DNA from: a bacterium
Lineage (GTDB): Bacteria > Bacillota > Bacilli > Lactobacillales > Streptococcaceae
Length of the DNA stretch: 40,218 bases
NCBI GenBank assembly: GCA_905221505.1
Contig: CAJNDL010000018.1
Span: forward strand, 1 to 40,218
Direction of reading: 5' to 3'
Part shown: one piece after another, positions 35,948 to 40,218 of the stretch
Layout: every line of letters starts with the position of its first letter
Position numbering within the stretch: position 1 is the first letter of the stretch
Translations under genes and position numbers: made by a program
The notes under the pieces: generated by a model
Databases searched by the model: none
Told to the model about the DNA's origin: nothing
Seen by the model: only the letters and a program-made list of their open reading frames with translations

Positions 35948-35959
35948 TTTACTAGTTAA
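35948..35959 (+). promoter_or_regulatory. AdcR-type zinc repressor site
   Basis: TTTACTAGTTAA matches the pneumococcal AdcR operator TTAACNRGTTAA at 11 of 12 positions. It lies immediately after the -10 and covers the predicted start site, so zinc-loaded AdcR would block transcription. Confidence 0.8.
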
Positions 35960-35981
35960 TTAAATGGTTAAGGAGTTGTTC

Positions 35982-36899
35982 ATGAAGAAACAAAATTTAT
36001 TTTTAGTCTTGTTAAGTGTCTTTCTTTTATTGCTAGGAGCCTGTAGTCAAAAGGAAAGTCAGACAGGAAAGGGGATGAAAATTGTGACCAGTTTTTATCC
36101 TATCTACGCTATGGTTAAGGAAGTATCTGGTGACTTGAATGATGTTCGGATGATTCAGTCAAGTAGTGGGATTCACTCCTTTGAACCTTCAGCAAATGAC
36201 ATCGCGGCCATCTATGATGCAGATGTCTTTGTTTACCATTCGCATACACTCGAATCTTGGGCAGGAAGTCTGGATCCAAATCTAAAAAAATCTAAAGTTA
36301 AGGTTTTAGAGGCTTCTGAGGGAATGACCTTGGAACGTGTCCCCGGACTAGAGGATGTAGAAGCAGGGGATGGGGTTGATGAAAAAACGCTCTATGACCC
36401 TCACACATGGCTAGATCCTGAAAAAGCTGGCGAAGAAGCTCAGATTATCGCTGATAAACTTTCAGAGGTGGATAGTGAGCATAAAGAAACTTACCAGAAA
36501 AATGCGCAAGCCTTTATCAAAAAAGCTCAAGAACTAACTAAGAAATTCCAGCCTAAATTTGAAAAAGCGAGTCAGAAAACCTTTGTAACACAACATACAG
36601 CCTTTTCTTATCTAGCGAAGAGATTCGGACTTAATCAACTTGGTATTGCAGGTATCTCTCCTGAACAAGAACCAAGTCCAAGACAACTAACAGAAATTCA
36701 GGAATTTGTTAAAACCTATAAGGTTAAAACGATTTTTACAGAAAGTAACGCTTCTTCAAAAGTAGCTGAAACTCTTGTCAAATCAACAGGTGTGGGTCTT
36801 AAAACTCTGAATCCTTTAGAGGCTGACCCGCAAAATGACAAGACTTATTTAGAAAATCTGGAAGAAAATATGAGTGTTCTAGCAGAAGAATTAAAGTGA
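35982..36899 (+). CDS. adcAII: Zinc-binding lipoprotein AdcAII (Lmb family)
   Basis: This surface lipoprotein delivers zinc to the AdcBC importer. The 305-residue protein has a signal peptide ending in the lipobox LLGAC (lipidated Cys about 21). The cluster A-I zinc ligands follow: His65 in GIHSFEP, His141 in DPHTWLDP, His205 in TQHTAF and Glu280 in NPLEADP. It lacks the long His-rich loop of AdcA. The start ATG 35982 is preferred because AAGGAG is seven bases before it; an in-frame ATG at 35964 has no such site. It is cotranscribed with pht (7-nt gap). Confidence 0.95.
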   Translation: MKKQNLFLVLLSVFLLLLGACSQKESQTGKGMKIVTSFYPIYAMVKEVSGDLNDVRMIQSSSGIHSFEPSANDIAAIYDADVFVYHSHTLESWAGSLDPNLKKSKVKVLEASEGMTLERVPGLEDVEAGDGVDEKTLYDPHTWLDPEKAGEEAQIIADKLSEVDSEHKETYQKNAQAFIKKAQELTKKFQPKFEKASQKTFVTQHTAFSYLAKRFGLNQLGIAGISPEQEPSPRQLTEIQEFVKTYKVKTIFTESNASSKVAETLVKSTGVGLKTLNPLEADPQNDKTYLENLEENMSVLAEELK

Positions 36900-36906
36900 G
36901 GAAAGA

Positions 36907-39900
36907 ATGAAAATCAATAAAAAATATGTAGCAGGTTCAGTGGCAGTCCTTGCCCTAAGTATTTGTTCCTATGAGCTTGGTCGGTATCAAGCTGGTCAAG
37001 TTAAGAAAGATTCTAATCGAGTTGCTTATATAGATGGTGATCAGGCTGGTCAAAAGGCAGAAAATTTGACACCAGATGAAGTCAGTAAGAGAGAGGGAAT
37101 CAACGCCGAGCAAATCGTCATCAAGATTACGGATCAAGGTTATGTGACCTCTCATGGAGACCATTATCATTACTATAATGGGAAGGTTCCTTATGATGCC
37201 ATCATCAGTGAAGAACTGCTGATGAAAGATCCGAATTATCAGTTGAAGGATGCAGACATTGTCAATGAAATCAAGGGTGGCTATGTCATTAAGGTAGACG
37301 GGAAATACTATGTTTACCTTAAAGATGCGGCCCATGCGGACAATATTCGGACAAAAGAAGAGATTAAACGTCAGAAGCAGGAACACAGTCATAATCATGG
37401 AGGCGGTTCTAACGATCAGGCGGTAGTTGCTGCCAGAGCCCAAGGACGTTATACAACGGATGATGGGTATATCTTTAATGCATCTGATATCATCGAAGAT
37501 ACAGGTGACGCTTATATCGTACCTCATGGCAATCACTTCCATTATATTCCTAAGAGTGATTTGTCTGCTAGTGAATTAGCTGCTGCCCAAGCCTTCTTAT
37601 CTGGAAAAGGTGGCCAATTAAGTACGGTTGAATATCGTTCAAGCAGAGCTGAAACAAGATCTAGTGTCAGAACGAGTCAAGCTGAGACTCCTCAAAATCC
37701 TACAACGTCTTCTGAGAGTCAAAATGAGGAATTGGATAGTCTCCTTCAAGAATTGTACGCTTTGCCACTTAGTCAACGTCATGTGGAGTCAGATGGATTA
37801 GTATTTGACCCAGCACAGATTACAAAACGTACTGCAAATGGTGTGGCAGTTCCTCACGGAGATCATTTCCATTTCATTCCTTATTCGCAAATGTCTGCTT
37901 TGGAAGAAAAATTGGCTCGAAATCTACCAATTGGAGGTCAGCCGGTTCAAAGTCATTCTGACAATACGAAACCAAGCAGTCCTGAGAAAACAAGTTCAAC
38001 ACCAAGTTCAATCATTAAACCAAACTTTAATCTCAATACACAGACACCAAATCGAGGAACTGGAGGAGCCTATACAACGGATGATGGGTATGTCTTTAGT
38101 CCGACAGATGTGATTGAAGATACAGGTGACGCTTTTATTGTCCCTCATGGAAATCATTTCCACTACATACCAAAAGGCGCTTTGTCGGCAGGAGAATTAG
38201 CTGCAGCTCAAGCCTATTGGAATGGTAAGCAGGGCTCTCGTACTTCTTCAAGTTCTAGTAAACCAAGTAGTGATAATACTAATCCAGTCCAACCAAGTTT
38301 GACAGAGACTCCTAGTCTGACTGTCACACCGACTTATCATCGAAATCAAGGGGAAGACATTTCAACACTTTTAAGTGAATTGTATGCCAAACCTTTGTCA
38401 GAACGCCATGTGGAATCGGATGGCTTAGTCTTTGATCCGGCACAAATCATTAAACGTACAGCTAATGGTGTAGCAGTGCCCCACGGAGACCATTATCACT
38501 TTATCCCGTATTCACAAATGTCTGATTTAGAGCAGAAGATTGCTAGAATTATTCCGTTAAAAGGGCAAAATGGATTAAATCAAATTGGTACAGATATTAA
38601 ACCTTTAGTATCAAAAGAAGTAGTACATAAGTTCTTAGGACAACCAATCAAAGCATATGGAAAAGGTTTAGATGGTAAGCCTTATGATACGAGTGATGGA
38701 TATATATTTACCAAAAATTCAATTGATTCCGTTGATAAATCAGGTGTTATTGCCAAACACGGAGATCATTTCCATTATATGGGATATGGTGAATTAGAAC
38801 AATTCGAATTGGATGAGGTTGCTAAATGGATTCAAGAAACTGGTAAAAATCCAGCTGACATCGTTTCTTCAGTTCACTCACATGAGAAAGAAAAACCAAA
38901 GTTTGATTATAAAAAAGTAACTAGTAAAGTTTCTAGAAATAGTAAAGTTGGTTATATAATTAATGAAGGTGGGAAAGATTATTTTTATTCACGTGAAGAA
39001 CTCGATCTTACTCAAATAGCTTTTTCTGAGCAGGAACTAATGCTTAAAGATAAAGATAATTATCGTTATGATATTGTAGAAACAGAAGTTAAACCAAGAT
39101 TAGCTGTGGATGTATCTAGCTTGCCTATGCATGCAGCGAATACTGCATATGATACTGGAAGTTCCTTCATTATTCCACATATCGATCACATTCATGTCGT
39201 GCCTTATTCTTGGTTAAGTAGTGATCAAATAGCAACTATAAAATATGTAATGCAGCATCCTGATGTGCGTCCTGAAGTTTGGTCAAAACCAGGTCATGAT
39301 GATGCTGGATCTGTTATTGCTAATGTAACTCCTCTTGAAAAACGTTCTGGAATGCAGAACTGGCAAATTATCCATTCTGCGGAAGAAGTTCAGAAAGCAC
39401 TTAAAGAAGGCAAGTTTGCAACTCCTGATGGATATATTTTTGATCCTCAGGATGTATTGGCAAAGGGAACTTATATTTGGGCAGATAAATCTTTCAGTAT
39501 TCCAAAAGCTAATGGTGATTCATTGAGAAGTATCAATCAGTCTGATTTATCAGAGAAAGAGTGGAAACAAGCTCAAGAGTTGATAGCTAAAAGAAATGAA
39601 GAAAAAGAGACAACAAATGCTTCTTCCACTTCACATCTAGTTTCTTCAGATAAGAAATCGGAAACAAAGAAAGATGCAACGGATTCAAACAAAGTTGATG
39701 AACAACCAAAGGATAATAAATCTCAAAATGAGGCAGATGCGACTAGCAGCAATCCTTCAGTAGAAAAAGATGGTGAAGAAGAAAAATCACATACAGAAAA
39801 TAAAGAAGATGATTATGATGAGATACCAGATTATGGATTAGATAAGGATACTTTAAAAAATCATATAAACCAAATAGCACAAATTGCTCAAATTGATTCT

Positions 39901-39999
39901 AAATATCTTATTTTTTCATCAGAAGGTGTTCAATTTTATAATAAGAATGGGGATTTAGTAACCTATGATATTAAAACTCTTAAGCAAATAAAACCTTAG
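36907..39999 (+). CDS. Polyhistidine triad (Pht) surface protein
   Basis: Pht proteins are exported zinc-binding proteins that pass zinc to AdcAII and help evade complement. The 1030-residue protein has a hydrophobic signal (YVAGSVAVLALSICS) and seven HxxHxH triads, starting near residues 83, 207, 317, 414, 526, 618 and 758. Residues about 181-390 and 388-597 are a tandem duplication with a 207-residue period. The C-terminus has an acidic, serine- and lysine-rich low-complexity stretch (about 895-965), then a small folded tail. By length it resembles PhtE more than PhtD, but I do not assign the paralogue. Only one pht gene follows adcAII here. Confidence 0.93.
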   Translation: MKINKKYVAGSVAVLALSICSYELGRYQAGQVKKDSNRVAYIDGDQAGQKAENLTPDEVSKREGINAEQIVIKITDQGYVTSHGDHYHYYNGKVPYDAIISEELLMKDPNYQLKDADIVNEIKGGYVIKVDGKYYVYLKDAAHADNIRTKEEIKRQKQEHSHNHGGGSNDQAVVAARAQGRYTTDDGYIFNASDIIEDTGDAYIVPHGNHFHYIPKSDLSASELAAAQAFLSGKGGQLSTVEYRSSRAETRSSVRTSQAETPQNPTTSSESQNEELDSLLQELYALPLSQRHVESDGLVFDPAQITKRTANGVAVPHGDHFHFIPYSQMSALEEKLARNLPIGGQPVQSHSDNTKPSSPEKTSSTPSSIIKPNFNLNTQTPNRGTGGAYTTDDGYVFSPTDVIEDTGDAFIVPHGNHFHYIPKGALSAGELAAAQAYWNGKQGSRTSSSSSKPSSDNTNPVQPSLTETPSLTVTPTYHRNQGEDISTLLSELYAKPLSERHVESDGLVFDPAQIIKRTANGVAVPHGDHYHFIPYSQMSDLEQKIARIIPLKGQNGLNQIGTDIKPLVSKEVVHKFLGQPIKAYGKGLDGKPYDTSDGYIFTKNSIDSVDKSGVIAKHGDHFHYMGYGELEQFELDEVAKWIQETGKNPADIVSSVHSHEKEKPKFDYKKVTSKVSRNSKVGYIINEGGKDYFYSREELDLTQIAFSEQELMLKDKDNYRYDIVETEVKPRLAVDVSSLPMHAANTAYDTGSSFIIPHIDHIHVVPYSWLSSDQIATIKYVMQHPDVRPEVWSKPGHDDAGSVIANVTPLEKRSGMQNWQIIHSAEEVQKALKEGKFATPDGYIFDPQDVLAKGTYIWADKSFSIPKANGDSLRSINQSDLSEKEWKQAQELIAKRNEEKETTNASSTSHLVSSDKKSETKKDATDSNKVDEQPKDNKSQNEADATSSNPSVEKDGEEEKSHTENKEDDYDEIPDYGLDKDTLKNHINQIAQIAQIDSKYLIFSSEGVQFYNKNGDLVTYDIKTLKQIKP
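37450..38560 (+). repeat. Internal tandem duplication within pht (about 621 bp period)
   Basis: The run TATACAACGGATGATGGGTA occurs at 37450 and again at 38071, 621 bp (207 codons) apart. Triads 2 and 3 (residues 207, 317) recur as triads 4 and 5 (414, 526). The flanking texts VESDGLVFDPAQI and ELAAAQA are also repeated. The Ser/Pro/Thr linkers between have diverged. Confidence 0.88.
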
Positions 40000-40040
40000 A
40001 ATATTTTGATTAATGATAAATTTCAAAATAGATTACACCC

Positions 40041-40067
40041 ACCGCAGGCTCAGGCTTGCGGTTTTAT
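40041..40067 (+). terminator. Terminator of adcAII-pht
   Basis: ACCGCAGGC (40041-40049), loop of four, GCTTGCGGT (40054-40062) with one G-U pair, then TTTATTTG. Confidence 0.85.
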
Positions 40068-40143
40068 TTGAAAAAAAACAGTAAAAAAGCGCAAAAAATC
40101 ACTTCCTGTGCTATCTGTAATTGAAATTTTTTTAGTTTGGACG

Positions 40144-40218
40144 TTAGAACTGTTTCCTCAGTCCTAGCGCCTTTTCTTTTTGATAAGTCTGCTTGGTGGA
40201 GAGTAGTTTATAAATGAT
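40144..40218 (-). other. Possible 3' end of a minus-strand gene cut by the window edge
   Basis: From the window edge, the minus strand stays open for 24 codons with protein-like text (KLLSTKQTYQKEKALGLRKQF) to a TAA at 40146-40144. It is too short to identify. The composition fits the tail of a basic protein, perhaps DNA-binding, but that is a guess. Confidence 0.3.

Overview
The window looks like a chromosomal segment of a mitis-group Streptococcus (S. pneumoniae, S. mitis or a close relative). The evidence is low GC, three BOX repeat elements, a preQ1-II riboswitch before a queT-type gene, an asd-type small RNA, an adcAII-pht zinc locus, and proteins that match the pneumococcal set throughout. 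I cannot fix the species from sequence alone. One surface-protein gene at the left edge and one possible gene at the right edge are cut by the window.

Layout. 1-798: 3' end of an LPXTG surface protein made of 240-bp repeats and broken by an in-frame stop. 913-1121: a decayed gene remnant. 1118-4148 (minus): two vitamin modules, niaX-niaR (niacin uptake and its repressor) and coaB-coaC-ECF S component (coenzyme A, probably pantothenate uptake). 4378-9225 (plus): fhs, pcrA, radC. 9222-13993 (minus): a glutamine-amidotransferase-like hydrolase, rex, two small DUF proteins, a cysteine desulfurase, prs and a CYTH protein. 14121-17505 (plus): relQ-nadK-RluD-family synthase, then pta. 17768-21172: pepT, hemH, mscL and gtrA, each with its own signals. 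21206-24424: preQ1-II riboswitch-queT, tRNA-Thr, asd RNA, asd, dapA. 24467-26154 (minus): mnmE and a tautomerase. 26278-32713 (plus): a tight operon-like run tdk-prfA-prmC-Sua5-GNAT-glyA-nucleoid protein-lysozyme-like protein, then a secreted DUF1002 protein. 34024-35415: an amino acid permease bracketed by two BOX elements. 35918-40067: AdcR-type promoter, adcAII and a large pht gene.

How it works together. Most of the window is core metabolism: NAD (niaX, niaR, nadK), CoA, one-carbon units (fhs, glyA, a tetrahydrofolate-dependent tRNA enzyme), PRPP, alarmone, acetyl phosphate and lysine/peptidoglycan precursors. The accessory parts are the repeat-rich surface protein, the BOX elements and the Pht zinc protein.

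The most striking points are: the nonsense codon upstream of the LPXTG anchor; a boxB heptamer; a hairpin that appears to serve as pcrA terminator and radC ribosome-binding-site mask; two candidate leaderless genes (coaB and gtrA); a mirror-image divergent promoter between gtrA and queT; a 7-codon leader ORF coupled to relQ; an AdcR-like box on the adcAII start site; and a seven-triad Pht protein with an internal 207-residue duplication and an AT-rich C-terminal half. I see no convincing new multi-gene defence or mobile system.
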